Source of the DNA: Niastella sp966212235
GTDB lineage: Bacteria; Bacteroidota; Bacteroidia; Chitinophagales; Chitinophagaceae
Direction: 5' to 3'
DNA length: 64,000 bases
Assembly: GCA_966212235.1 (NCBI GenBank)
Contig: CBIHPP010000003.1
Span: forward strand, 372,001 to 436,000
This document shows, in pieces, positions 51,567 to 59,981 of this stretch. Within the stretch, counting starts at the first letter, position 1. The number at the start of each line of letters is the position of its first letter. A program made the position numbers and the translations under genes. Below the pieces are notes generated by a model. It did no database searches, was not told the DNA's origin, and was given only the letters and a program-made list of their open reading frames with translations.

Positions 51567-52085
51567 TGTATTATTAATGTCATTAAATGAAAACTAATTG
51601 AGTTTTAGTTAGAATCCTTTGCAAAAAATATTTATAATTGTCCCACATATGTTGTTATAATATCAGCAGATCCTTACAATAGCACTCTTCAAAGCAGTTA
51701 ATTCATTACCCTGTTAAATCAGTTGGTTCCATTAACCTTGTCGATACACATCCTGTATGCTGATATAAAGGCTGGTAAATATATCATTTCAAAGTAGTAT
51801 AAGAACGGGTAGTAAGATCTGTTGAGGCCATACGTATGTGTGCTCCAAATTCAACGACCAGTTGGCCGGTGCACCAATGATCCATAACGTTTGAACTTCA
51901 ACAGGGGCATAGCAATAATTTTTCCTTCTTTCCTTTAGTGCGAAACAACGCTGAAAGGTCTCCATTGTCTTCCTGCAGGAAAAGCGGTATACAGATTTAC
52001 ACTTATTTTTTCCGGTACATTATTGAAGCTGTCAGCACACCCTGGTATGCGCAATTCCCTTTAAAATATAAACTAACCAACTACC
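51567..52085. other. Intergenic region of about 520 bp
   Basis: An AT-rich gap between the hydrolase gene and the duplicated regulatory region. A weak hairpin AACTAA-TTGAGTT-TTAGTT lies near 51594-51612. One open frame (51938-52129) is a random-looking shadow. The region probably holds the promoter of the 52086 gene, but no clear promoter match is visible. Confidence 0.4.
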
Positions 52086-52934
52086 ATGAGCAACCTAATT
52101 CCTACTTCATCACCCTTTATTTTCAGTGATGATGCTATTTATTATCAATTAAACCGCATTTTCCAGCACCCTGATTTTCATAAATCGGAGATCTTAAAAA
52201 AATTCCTGTTCTTTATTGTCAGGGAAACGTTGATTGGAAATGCCGATAGCCTGAAGGAATATACCATCGCCGTAAAAGTATTGCACAAGCCGGTCAATTT
52301 CAATCCCCAGAAAAACTGCATCGTTCGCATCCATGCAGGCCGGCTGCGCCTGGCCCTGTCGCACTATTATCTCGGCCTGAATAAAGACGATGACATTATC
52401 ATCGGTGTCCCGAAGGGAAAGTATGTTCCGGTTTTTATGGACCAGCAGCAATGGCTAAGCAAGATGAAATTAAATAAAAAGGTTATCCGAACGGAACGGA
52501 CCCTCGATCATAAAACGCCTGTAACATTCAGCATGCTTCCATTTGTTTGCACCGGCGACGACGACATGCTAAAATCTTTTGCAGATAGTTTGTGTTTGCA
52601 ATTATGCTCCTCGTTGTCGCAGGTGAATGAGATCACTGTGCTGGCGTATCAGGCAGTCAAAGGCCTCTCTGAAAAGTATATCGACCTGAAAGAGTTTGGC
52701 GACCTGGTAGGGTTTAATCATGTTATTACAGGCGGTATTCAAAACATAAAAGGTAAATTAAGAATAACCATACAGATCATTGAATGCCGTACCTACCGGG
52801 TAATATGGTCCGAACTATTCGAGTGCAAAGCCTCTTCGAACCTGTTTGATGTACAGGACCAGATCTGCCGGCGTGCAACCAGGGAAGTCAAAAACCTGGC
52901 GCCGGTTAACCCCGTTTCGTTTAACGTTATGTAA
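52086..52934 (+). CDS. Two-domain protein: winged-helix-like N-terminus plus TolB/FlgO-like domain (copy 1)
   Basis: A 282-residue protein with no signal peptide. The N-terminal ~115 residues (ILKKFLFFIVRETLIGNAD, LKEYTIAVKVL, FNPQKNCIVRIHAGRLRLAL, VPKGKYVPVF) match the DNA-binding-like domain found at the start of proteins often annotated as adenylate cyclase or TolB-like regulators. The rest (VTFSMLPFVCTGDDDMLKSFADSLCLQL, then GFNHVITGGIQNIKGKLRITIQIIECRTYRVIWSE and LFDVQDQIC) matches the FlgO/TolB N-terminal-like fold. No cyclase catalytic domain or TPR is present. It is strongly similar to the protein at 58545. Probably a cytosolic regulator; its ligand and targets are unknown. Confidence 0.68.
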   Translation: MSNLIPTSSPFIFSDDAIYYQLNRIFQHPDFHKSEILKKFLFFIVRETLIGNADSLKEYTIAVKVLHKPVNFNPQKNCIVRIHAGRLRLALSHYYLGLNKDDDIIIGVPKGKYVPVFMDQQQWLSKMKLNKKVIRTERTLDHKTPVTFSMLPFVCTGDDDMLKSFADSLCLQLCSSLSQVNEITVLAYQAVKGLSEKYIDLKEFGDLVGFNHVITGGIQNIKGKLRITIQIIECRTYRVIWSELFECKASSNLFDVQDQICRRATREVKNLAPVNPVSFNVM

Positions 52935-53018
52935 CATACGCTATACCGTAAAATTGATTGATAATCGCATTAGGCCATTACTTTTGTAGAGAATTATAGC
53001 CGCTTAAAATATTATACC

Positions 53019-53576
53019 ATGAGTTTACCTGATCTTAAAACTACGATGTGCGCTATGATAATTACGCTCTACGGCTGCGCACCAACAATCAAAGTGAGCA
53101 CGGATTATGATCGCGCAGCCGATTTTTCTTCCTTCCTTACGTTTACGATTGCCGACATAAGCGCCAAAGGCGAAGTAAACGAACTGAATGCCTATCGTAT
53201 CAAAAGGTCCATCACAGAGGTGATGACAGAGAAAGGATTGGTAGAGACCGGTGCAGATGCCGACCTGCTGGTGAATGCGGTGACCATAGTCAAAACCAAA
53301 CGCGAAATAACAGCGAGTACCGATTATTACGGGTATGGCGGCGTATACCGGCCATATGGCTATTGGGGCGCGGGCGGAACCACCACCTTTAATAGTTACG
53401 ATTATAAAGACGGATCATTGATCATCGATGTCGTCAATAAAAAAGCCGGTAAACTGCTGTGGCAGGGGATTGGCAATGCGGAAGTGGATAGAATGCCCGA
53501 CAATCCCGATCATTTCATGTTAAAGGCGGTGAGGAAGATCCTGGCAGGGTTTCCGCCAACAGCGCTTAATAGATAA
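53019..53576 (+). CDS. DUF4136 lipoprotein (copy 1)
   Basis: A 185-residue lipoprotein with a lipobox in AMIITLYGC (cysteine near residue 20); an internal ATG at 53046 would give a shorter signal. The mature part has the DUF4136 pattern: STDYDRAADFSSFLTFTI, then IKRSITEVMTEKGLVETGADADLLVNA, a Tyr/Gly-rich loop (YYGYGGVYRPYGYWGAGG) and SLIIDVVNKKAGKLLWQGIGNAEV. DUF4136 lipoproteins are thought to sit at the outer membrane; their function is unknown. It is followed after two bases by a beta-barrel gene, an arrangement repeated at 57273-58524. Confidence 0.85.
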   Translation: MSLPDLKTTMCAMIITLYGCAPTIKVSTDYDRAADFSSFLTFTIADISAKGEVNELNAYRIKRSITEVMTEKGLVETGADADLLVNAVTIVKTKREITASTDYYGYGGVYRPYGYWGAGGTTTFNSYDYKDGSLIIDVVNKKAGKLLWQGIGNAEVDRMPDNPDHFMLKAVRKILAGFPPTALNR

Positions 53577-53578
53577 CC

Positions 53579-54271
53579 ATGAAAACAATCGTTGTTGCCA
53601 TGGCGGTCTTCATGGTATCGGTTACCGCAAAAAGTCAGGTGCTTATTTCCATTTTATTTGGCGACAGGCTCAATTCAGAAAAGATCACGTTCGGCCTTAT
53701 GCTTGGGAATTGCTGGAACAGTATGTCGGGGTATGCAAACGCCAGTGCGCAATCGAACTTTAGCCTTGGGCTTTTTCTGACGGTAAAATTGAATAAGCGG
53801 TTCTTCCTGCAGTTTGATGCACTGGCAAAATATAAAACAGGCGCTAAGGGTATGCCTGTATATGAACTGGGTGATCGGGTGCTTGATTCTATCTTTTACA
53901 ATGGCAGTGTGGAGCGGGTGATCAACTGTTTGGGCCTGGTGACAACCATACAGTATCGTTTATGGAAGTATTGTAACCTGGAACTGGGACCCCAGGTATT
54001 GTTAAGGACGAAAGCCAAAGACACCTTTATCGGCAGTCATGATAGCGGTGACCTGAAATTTGAAAAAGACATAGCCGGCGAAGCAACACGATTTGATGTA
54101 GGGGTGAGCGGCGGCGTTTCCTGGCAATTCAATAAAGGATCCGGTGTAAAGATAGGCATGAGGTACTATGGCGGGTTGATCGATGTTTTTCAAAATGAAC
54201 CCCAAAAGAATGCAACAAAAAATATACAACTCAATTTATATATACCAATTGGCCGGGAAAAGACAAAATAG
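53579..54271 (+). CDS. Outer-membrane beta-barrel protein
   Basis: A 230-residue protein with signal peptide KTIVVAMAVFMVSVTAKSQ and barrel-like strands (FSLGLFLTVKLNKRFFLQFDALAKYKTGAKG, CLGLVTTIQYRLWKYCNLELGPQVLL, DVGVSGGVSWQFNKGSGVKIGMRYYGGL, ending NIQLNLYIPIGREKTK). This is the porin-family/PorT-like OMP_b-brl_2 type common in the phylum. It starts two bases after the DUF4136 gene and is probably co-translated, suggesting a lipoprotein-barrel pair. No function is known. Confidence 0.75.
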   Translation: MKTIVVAMAVFMVSVTAKSQVLISILFGDRLNSEKITFGLMLGNCWNSMSGYANASAQSNFSLGLFLTVKLNKRFFLQFDALAKYKTGAKGMPVYELGDRVLDSIFYNGSVERVINCLGLVTTIQYRLWKYCNLELGPQVLLRTKAKDTFIGSHDSGDLKFEKDIAGEATRFDVGVSGGVSWQFNKGSGVKIGMRYYGGLIDVFQNEPQKNATKNIQLNLYIPIGREKTK

Positions 54272-54348
54272 GCGAATGATATTTTCAATGAGCTACATAG
54301 GGGTTTTATTAAAGGGTATAGGTTTTCTTTCACGTATGCGCAGTAGGT

Positions 54349-54384
54349 AAAAGGGGAATTGCTTTTGCTTTTCCCCTTATTTTA
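54349..54384 (+). terminator. Rho-independent terminator after the beta-barrel gene
   Basis: AAGGGGAA and TTCCCCTT enclose a TTGCTTTTGCTT loop and are followed by ATTTT; 80 bases after the stop at 54271. Confidence 0.7.
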
Positions 54385-54696
54385 CGACAGCGTTATTGAG
54401 AGAAAAAGGGGAGGATGTAATTTATGGCAGGCCAATTTTTTTAAAGCCTGCCCAATTAAAAAATATATTGCCCAAAATTATAAATAGTGGTAACCTTTTT
54501 TAGGGATCCGGCATGGTTTCATCGTACATTCAAATAAGGATCCGCCATTCATTTCTTTAGCCCTGCTCGCTTGCTTTGCCATTCTTCTGACCCGGTTCCC
54601 GATGCTTCAGCCCGTATTTAACAAGTAACGGATATTTCCATATGAGTTTTGTTTGTATTATTATTTTAAAACCTTAACCATTTTAATTATCATGTC
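54385..54696. other. Intergenic region upstream of the AraC-type gene
   Basis: About 310 AT-rich bases between a terminator and the AraC-type gene. TTTGTTTGTATTATTATTTT-like sequence near 54646-54665 may be part of a promoter; nothing else is supported. Confidence 0.4.
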
Positions 54697-55155
54697 ATGC
54701 AACACCAAAACCTACACTTACCAGGTAAACACACAGAAAGTACGGCTGCCTGCAGTTCCTACATTTTGAATGCCGATAAGATCTGTTCTATTTCCGAGCG
54801 GCTTCAAACATTTATGCAGGAGGCAAAACCTTATTTGAAGAACAGGTACTCGATCCGGTGCCTGGCACAGGATCTAAATGTGCATGCTTACCAGTTATCT
54901 GCTTATTTCAGCCAGGAAAAACATGTGCGCTTTACCGATTATTTAAATCAGTTCAGGATACAATACTGCGAAGACCTTATTCAAAAGGGACTGGTCAGTG
55001 AGCTGAATATGAAAGGCCTTGCATTGGTATGTGGTTTTCAGAGCAGGAATACCTTAACCAGCGCCTTCAAAAAGTTTACCGGCATTACCCCTTCGGTGTA
55101 TACAAAACGAATAAGAACCTATGCCGTAGGTTCAATGGAAAGCGAAGTGTTATGA
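54697..55155 (+). CDS. AraC-type HTH protein without a sensory domain (copy 1)
   Basis: A 152-residue protein made of little more than the AraC DNA-binding domain. Residues about 30-145 contain FMQEAKPYLKNRYSIRCLAQDLNVHAYQLSAYFS (first HTH) and the second, FRIQYCEDLIQKG..GLALVCGFQSRNTLTSAFKKFTGITPSVYTKR. It is the type found at the end of Bacteroidota membrane sensors, here free-standing. The paralogue at 63284 has the same layout. A strong terminator follows. Likely a regulator of the neighbouring lipoprotein/barrel genes, by position. Confidence 0.83.
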   Translation: MQHQNLHLPGKHTESTAACSSYILNADKICSISERLQTFMQEAKPYLKNRYSIRCLAQDLNVHAYQLSAYFSQEKHVRFTDYLNQFRIQYCEDLIQKGLVSELNMKGLALVCGFQSRNTLTSAFKKFTGITPSVYTKRIRTYAVGSMESEVL

Positions 55156-55170
55156 TTGATCGGAAATAGA

Positions 55171-55205
55171 AAAGAGAGGTGCTTTACCGCACTTCTCTTT
55201 TTCTT
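55171..55205. terminator. Bidirectional rho-independent terminator
   Basis: AAAGAGAGGTGC, loop TTTACC, GCACTTCTCTTT (12 bp, one G-U) flanked by A and T runs. It sits between the convergent stops at 55155 and 55208. Confidence 0.88.
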
Positions 55206-55207
55206 TC

Positions 55208-56419
55208 CTACTTTACCCAGTTGCTCCCAAATACAATATAATAAGCCCAGGTATCAGCACCATGCGCCACATCGATGCCTACCCTGAGTTTGAATTTCCT
55301 GGCCAGCAGGTACCTCACCCCGGTACCATAACTGTACAACCAGTCCTCGCTGCCAAAGTCATCCCAGCTCTCCATGGCTTTACCCGTACCGGAAAACAAC
55401 ATGGCGCTCCACCGGCGTGTAAAATCCCAACGCAATTCCAGTTCACTCAAAACATTCGCATTGCCCTGGTAACGATATATAGGTATACCCCGCATTTCAA
55501 TATAGGGCTGCATATAAAATGGCGCACTGCCAAAGATCTGCTGTCCATCAACCCGCAGGCCCGCGGTAATACGGGGAAATAACATTTTATACAGGTAGGT
55601 GTAGTAATTGATGCGCCAGTAATCATAATCGCTCCCGAACATATTATCAGCGCATACCGCGTCCACATGAAATTTTATGCCTTTATAAGGCGTAAAAATA
55701 TTATCCCGGTTATCCAGCTCAATAATGCCGCCCAACTGGCTTATGATCTTTGTTGATTCAAGCGATTTTGCCAGGTTCAATAGCGTGGTATCGCCCACAT
55801 ACCGGGCCTTGGCTTGTAAAAAAAAGTATTTAATACCGGCATACCAGTGCGACAGGCCAATTCTTTTTGTGCCTTGCAACAACAGCGGTAATATTTTTAT
55901 ATTAAATGCCAGCTTTTTTTCACCCAACTGGTCAAAGGTTTTGTAAAAAGACATGTTGATATCAGCATAGGCTGTACCTACGGTATATTTAATTCTTTTC
56001 TTTACAAATATGCCTGAACGAAAGGCCGCCAGCGCCCAGGAATTGTTCAGGGTGTATAACCCAAGACCGCCGGTAATATCCGGCGCCACCGGTGTTATTT
56101 TCAGTTCGCCATTCACTGAATCCACATAACCCGCATTTTTCTTGATGAACACAGGAATAAGGGCGCCGCCAAATCCGCCCAGGGCCGGTTCCGTAATGAA
56201 GTAGGGGATCGGCACAAAACCATTTGCCTGAATGATATAATCACTCAGATCGAAGCCGCCATCCAGGGAGTCTTTTAAAGAAATACGCCGTTTGTTCGAT
56301 TGTGCCTGCAACACCGGCGCAAACCATACCATTAATAATAAGTAGCAACAAAGTTTTGAAAAAGCCGCCAGCAGGCGCCGGCGGCTTATGTTTTTGTATT
56401 GAACGTTCATGGGTGACAT
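55208..56419 (-). CDS. BamA/TamA (Omp85)-type outer-membrane beta-barrel protein
   Basis: A 403-residue protein with a long signal region (RRRLLAAFSKLCCYLLLMVWFAPVLQAQ). The mature part (GFVPIPYFITEPALGGFGGALIPVFI, QLGGIIELDNRDNIFTPYKGIKFHVDAV, ELELRWDFTRRWSAMLFSGTGKA and a closing VFGSNWVK) is the Omp85 barrel without POTRA domains, as for the gene at 42270. The NRDN..PYKG element is the family's usual strand-turn. It lies 10 bases downstream of the ECF sigma factor gene on the same strand, so co-expression is likely. Confidence 0.77.
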   Translation of the reverse strand: MSPMNVQYKNISRRRLLAAFSKLCCYLLLMVWFAPVLQAQSNKRRISLKDSLDGGFDLSDYIIQANGFVPIPYFITEPALGGFGGALIPVFIKKNAGYVDSVNGELKITPVAPDITGGLGLYTLNNSWALAAFRSGIFVKKRIKYTVGTAYADINMSFYKTFDQLGEKKLAFNIKILPLLLQGTKRIGLSHWYAGIKYFFLQAKARYVGDTTLLNLAKSLESTKIISQLGGIIELDNRDNIFTPYKGIKFHVDAVCADNMFGSDYDYWRINYYTYLYKMLFPRITAGLRVDGQQIFGSAPFYMQPYIEMRGIPIYRYQGNANVLSELELRWDFTRRWSAMLFSGTGKAMESWDDFGSEDWLYSYGTGVRYLLARKFKLRVGIDVAHGADTWAYYIVFGSNWVK

Positions 56420-56429
56420 GTATGTATAA

Positions 56430-57020
56430 TTAAGAGGTTGATGTTTGCAGATGCATCCTGCGCCGGTTCAAATGCGCCTGTACCAGCTGCACGGCTTTTC
56501 TTAATTGTTTTTCTACGGTTTGAACCGGACGGTTCAGCATTTCAGCGGCCTTCTTCAACGGATAGGCTTCCTGTTTAATAAGCACATATACTTCCCTTTG
56601 CCGGGCGTTCATTTTATTCAAACAATAATAGATCTCTTTTTCCAGGTCGTTGGCATCCATTAACAGGTCAATATCATTGATGGGCGGGCGTGCATGAATG
56701 GCTTTGCCGGCAACCGATACATGTTTTTTATAAATGGACTCTTTCCGGAGGTGATTGATAATTTTGTTCCTGATCGAACTGTACAGGTAAGCCGTCAACG
56801 ATACCTGGATCGTTAACTGACTTCTTTTAAGATGCAGCGTTATGAAAAGCTCCTGCACAATTTCCTTACAGGTGTCTTTATCGGCAATATACCTGCCTGC
56901 AAAATTTAATAATAGGTCCCAGTAGTTTTTGTACAAAATTTCGAAAATGCCATTGTCTTCAAGGTTTACCGGGTGATTTTCCCGTGTCTCCTTCCAATCA
57001 GGATGGTTTAATTGGGTCAT
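56430..57020 (-). CDS. ECF-type RNA polymerase sigma factor
   Basis: A 196-residue extracytoplasmic-function sigma factor. Region 2 (about residues 25-95) has ILYKNYWDLLLNFAGRYIADKDTCKEIVQELFITL and LTAYLYSSIRNKIINHLRK. Region 4 (about 130-180) has NKMNARQREVYVLIKQEAYPLKKAAEMLNRPVQTVEKQLRKAVQLV. No anti-sigma (FecR) gene or TonB receptor follows, which is unusual for Bacteroidota ECFs; instead an Omp85-type barrel gene follows after 10 bases. It is divergent from the DUF4136 gene at 57273, which it may regulate. Confidence 0.87.
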   Translation of the reverse strand: MTQLNHPDWKETRENHPVNLEDNGIFEILYKNYWDLLLNFAGRYIADKDTCKEIVQELFITLHLKRSQLTIQVSLTAYLYSSIRNKIINHLRKESIYKKHVSVAGKAIHARPPINDIDLLMDANDLEKEIYYCLNKMNARQREVYVLIKQEAYPLKKAAEMLNRPVQTVEKQLRKAVQLVQAHLNRRRMHLQTSTS

Positions 57021-57272
57021 GATTTGTTTTTTAGTAATGGTTAACGAAAGAAGTGCAAAGCGCTATCGGCGTTACCAAACACAGGCGATTGTTGGAGAGG
57101 AGCTGCACTGCGAAAATAGTTACTATTGAATGCGTATGGCAATACAGCTCCATGTACAATGCCCGGTTTTATAAAACCGGGCACAATAACCTGTTTTTGG
57201 TTGGCTCATTTTATTCACTGCGTGTGTCATCCCTGAAATCGATTCCTAATTCATTAAACAAAAACAAACACC

Positions 57273-57923
57273 ATGACCAGTCAATTACGCTGTTTATTGA
57301 TCGTATATCTTTTAACCTTTCTGTTGGGCTGTTATCCGAAGGGCGCCGATTACATCGATGAACTGGACCTTGTGATCACTAATTATGATGCCAGCACAGA
57401 TTTCGCCACCAAGAAAACGTATTCAATTCCGGATAGCGTAATAAAAATTACCGGGGAAAATTTTTCCGACCCCGATGGCAACGGCAAACCACAATTTGTA
57501 AAGGCCACTTATTCGGCCGTTATTCTCAGCCAGATCAAAAAAGACATGGAACTCCTGGGCTGGACGCTCGTTGATAAACGCGATGATCCCGATGTGGTGA
57601 TGCTGGTATCTACTACCACCACCACCAACCTGTATTATTATTACGACTGGGGATACTGGGGCTGGTATTATCCCGGCTATTATCCCGGCTGGGGCTGGTA
57701 TTACGGAGGGTATTACTATCCGCCTTATATAACCGGTTACCGCTCGGGTTCCGTATTTATTCAAATGGTGGATAATGCGAATGTAGAGGAAGGTGCAAAC
57801 ATCCCGGTATTATGGAGCTGTATCATCAATGGCCTGGCCGAAGGCAGTACAGCCGATATTACTTACCGAACACAGGTGAACATCGATAAAGCTTTTTCTC
57901 AATCCGATTATCTAAAACACTAA
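57273..57923 (+). CDS. DUF4136 lipoprotein (copy 2)
   Basis: A 216-residue lipoprotein with the lipobox LTFLLGC (cysteine at residue 20). The domain has YIDELDLVITNYDASTDFATKKTYSI, KATYSAVILSQIKKDMELLGWTLVDKRDDPDVVMLV, a Trp/Tyr/Gly-rich loop (YYYDWGYWGWYYPGYYPGW) and GSVFIQMVDNANVEEGANIPVLWSCIINGLAEG. It is longer than copy 1 and its aromatic loop is more expanded. The stop is two bases before the next barrel gene, repeating the lipoprotein-barrel order at 53019-54271. Function unknown. Confidence 0.83.
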   Translation: MTSQLRCLLIVYLLTFLLGCYPKGADYIDELDLVITNYDASTDFATKKTYSIPDSVIKITGENFSDPDGNGKPQFVKATYSAVILSQIKKDMELLGWTLVDKRDDPDVVMLVSTTTTTNLYYYYDWGYWGWYYPGYYPGWGWYYGGYYYPPYITGYRSGSVFIQMVDNANVEEGANIPVLWSCIINGLAEGSTADITYRTQVNIDKAFSQSDYLKH

Positions 57924-57933
57924 AATGTATTGT

Positions 57934-58524
57934 ATGAAATATATCCTGTTGTCGCTGCTCACCATGGTATGTGGCATCACCGGCTTTGGTCAGAATTCAT
58001 TTATCATGTCGTATCCCATTTCATTTCCCCTGGGCGATTTGCATACATACTCCGGCAAAACCAGTTTCCGGGGCAGCAACCTCGAGTTTTTGCATGAAGC
58101 CCAACCGAATATTGCGGTGGGTATTGAAGCGGGCTGGAATGTATTCTATGAAAGGGCCGATAAAAAAGACTATAAGGAAGGCACAACCACCATTTCGGGT
58201 GTTCAGTTCAGGTATACCAATGCCGTACCTATTCTGGCAGAAACAAAATACTTTCTGAATTCCGGCAAAAAAACGTCGGCTTCCTATGTTGGCGTGGGTG
58301 TTGGTACTTTGTATGTAAACCGGTCAACCGATTTTGGTTTATACCGCATCATCACCAATACCTGGCAATTCTGTATACGTCCCGAGGCTGGTTTTGTATT
58401 TCAAATGCAACCGGGTGTTAAAGCGTTTCTGGGCGTAAAATATTACGCAGCATTAAACTCCAGCGACCTCGACGGCCAGTCATTCCTGAGTACCAACATC
58501 GGCTTCATATTTTCATCTCATTAA
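57934..58524 (+). CDS. Outer-membrane beta-barrel protein
   Basis: About 196 residues from the ATG at 57934 (KYILLSLLTMVCGITGFGQ signal); an ATG at 57925 adds three residues. The strands (IAVGIEAGWNVFYERADKKDY, FRYTNAVPILAETKYFL, ASYVGVGVGTLYVNRSTDFGLY, FCIRPEAGFVFQMQPGVKAFLGVKYYAAL, closing LSTNIGFIFSSH) fit a small outer-membrane barrel. It is probably co-translated with the DUF4136 gene and precedes the second winged-helix/TolB-like gene by 20 bases. Function unknown. Confidence 0.74.
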   Translation: MKYILLSLLTMVCGITGFGQNSFIMSYPISFPLGDLHTYSGKTSFRGSNLEFLHEAQPNIAVGIEAGWNVFYERADKKDYKEGTTTISGVQFRYTNAVPILAETKYFLNSGKKTSASYVGVGVGTLYVNRSTDFGLYRIITNTWQFCIRPEAGFVFQMQPGVKAFLGVKYYAALNSSDLDGQSFLSTNIGFIFSSH

Positions 58525-58544
58525 TTTACCAAAACTATAATACC

Positions 58545-59369
58545 ATGAACGTCCTCATGCCATCTATGGCCCCCCCAAAGTTTAGCAGCGATGATATTGA
58601 ACAACAATTAAAAAAGATCTTTCTTCATCCCGATTTCACCAATTCAGAGATCCTGCGCAAATTCCTGTCGTTCGTAGTGAACGAAACGCTCATCGGCAAT
58701 GCCTGTCTGCTGAAGGAATATACCATTGCGCTGAAGGTGTTGGCGAAGCCGGTGAACTTCAATCCGCAACGGAATTGTATTGTTCGCATCCATGCCCGGC
58801 GGCTGCGAAGCGCCCTGTCGCACTACTATAACAACCTGTTTATCGATGATGAAATTATCATCGATATGCCGAAAGGGAAATACATTCCCGTGTTCATGGA
58901 TCGCCATGAGTGGATCGAGGAATTGCGGAATGCGCGGTATGGCATGGGCCTCACCTGCATGGAAAAGGAGCCGGTTACATTTGCCATTCTTCCTTTTGTG
59001 TGCAATACCGACGACCACCAGGTGCGGTTGTTCAGCGAAAACCTTTGTCTGAATATCTGCTCTGCCTTATCACAGATCAACCAGGTGTCCGTGATCGGCT
59101 TCCAGGCCGTAAAAGGGATGACCGGTCCCCAGGTCGATATCAAGGAACTGAGCGGAGCGCTCCGGTTCAATCATTTTGTCAGCGGCGGCATTCAATATGA
59201 AGACCACCGGGTCCGGATAAACATTCAGATCATTGAATGCCGGAGTTACCAGCAGGTATGGTCGAGAATATTCGAATGTAAGATCTCCGGTACCAACCTG
59301 TTCGACGTAGAGGATGAGATCTGCGAGGTGATCACCACCCAGGCCAATGCGTTGACCATTATAAAATAA
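58545..59369 (+). CDS. Two-domain protein: winged-helix-like N-terminus plus TolB/FlgO-like domain (copy 2)
   Basis: A 274-residue paralogue of the protein at 52086. Corresponding blocks are ILRKFLSFVVNETLIGNAC, LKEYTIALKVL, FNPQRNCIVRIHARRLRSAL and MPKGKYIPVF, then VTFAILPFVCNTDDHQVRLFSENLCLNI, FNHFVSGGIQYEDHRVRINIQIIECRSYQQVWSR and LFDVEDEIC. The N-terminal domains are far more alike than the C-terminal ones, as expected if both keep the same binding target and differ in sensing. No signal peptide, cyclase or TPR region is present. Here it is embedded in an envelope-gene operon. Confidence 0.68.
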   Translation: MNVLMPSMAPPKFSSDDIEQQLKKIFLHPDFTNSEILRKFLSFVVNETLIGNACLLKEYTIALKVLAKPVNFNPQRNCIVRIHARRLRSALSHYYNNLFIDDEIIIDMPKGKYIPVFMDRHEWIEELRNARYGMGLTCMEKEPVTFAILPFVCNTDDHQVRLFSENLCLNICSALSQINQVSVIGFQAVKGMTGPQVDIKELSGALRFNHFVSGGIQYEDHRVRINIQIIECRSYQQVWSRIFECKISGTNLFDVEDEICEVITTQANALTIIK

Positions 59370-59378
59370 CAAATCATC

Positions 59379-59924
59379 ATGATAAAATATTTACTGGCTG
59401 TTTTGCCGGCAATGATGTTCTTATGTACCACTGCCCAACAGGTAGTTAAAGTAAGCGGTACAAAAAAGATCACAAAGAAGATGACGCCCCAGCAGGTGAT
59501 CGATTCGCTGCATGCCCGGTTTCCCGATGCCAAAGCGGTTACCTATTACAAGATGCCGGCAGATGCCGTGGCCCGGGGCTGGACCGTTACTTTAGAAGAT
59601 GACCTCGATGCGGAAGCAGAGGTTGATTATTATACCATAAAATTTAAAAGCAATGATTTTCAGTACTACGGTTTGTACAAACCCGATGGCACCCTGGTGA
59701 TGTCAAAACACCAGGAGACGATCAGGCATATCCCGGATACGATCAAAAACTCACTGATGAAGCTCGGCGAAAAATACCCGGGTTACCGCATCGCTACCAA
59801 AACGTATTACAAAAACACGCAGTACACAAAAACAAAAGAATATTATGAGTTTGTCGCCTATAATGGCAAGAACCTGAAGAAGGTGTACTACGATGCCGAT
59901 GGAGCGCTGATCAGGGTTAAGTAG
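59379..59924 (+). CDS. PepSY-like exported protein
   Basis: A 181-residue protein with a signal peptide (IKYLLAVLPAMMFLCTTAQ). Two related segments follow: VIDSLHARFPDAKAVTYYKMP with WTVTLEDDLDAEAEVDYYTIKFKSND, and IKNSLMKLGEKYPGYRIATKTYYKN with KEYYEFVAYNGKNLKKVYYDADG. This fold of a helix plus a three-strand sheet occurs in PepSY-like putative beta-lactamase-inhibitor-like proteins of Bacteroidota. The protein is probably periplasmic; function unknown. It lies nine bases after the winged-helix/TolB-like gene and belongs to the same operon. Confidence 0.68.
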   Translation: MIKYLLAVLPAMMFLCTTAQQVVKVSGTKKITKKMTPQQVIDSLHARFPDAKAVTYYKMPADAVARGWTVTLEDDLDAEAEVDYYTIKFKSNDFQYYGLYKPDGTLVMSKHQETIRHIPDTIKNSLMKLGEKYPGYRIATKTYYKNTQYTKTKEYYEFVAYNGKNLKKVYYDADGALIRVK

Positions 59925-59981
59925 GGTATGGCCCAAACGCTTGTCACCATATTAATTCCTCAATAAAAAAAGTAAAATATT

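Noticed and set aside
52086..59369. Adenylate cyclase annotation for the two winged-helix/TolB-like proteins
   Set aside because: The N-terminal domain is shared with proteins given that name, but no class III cyclase catalytic motif or length is present in either.
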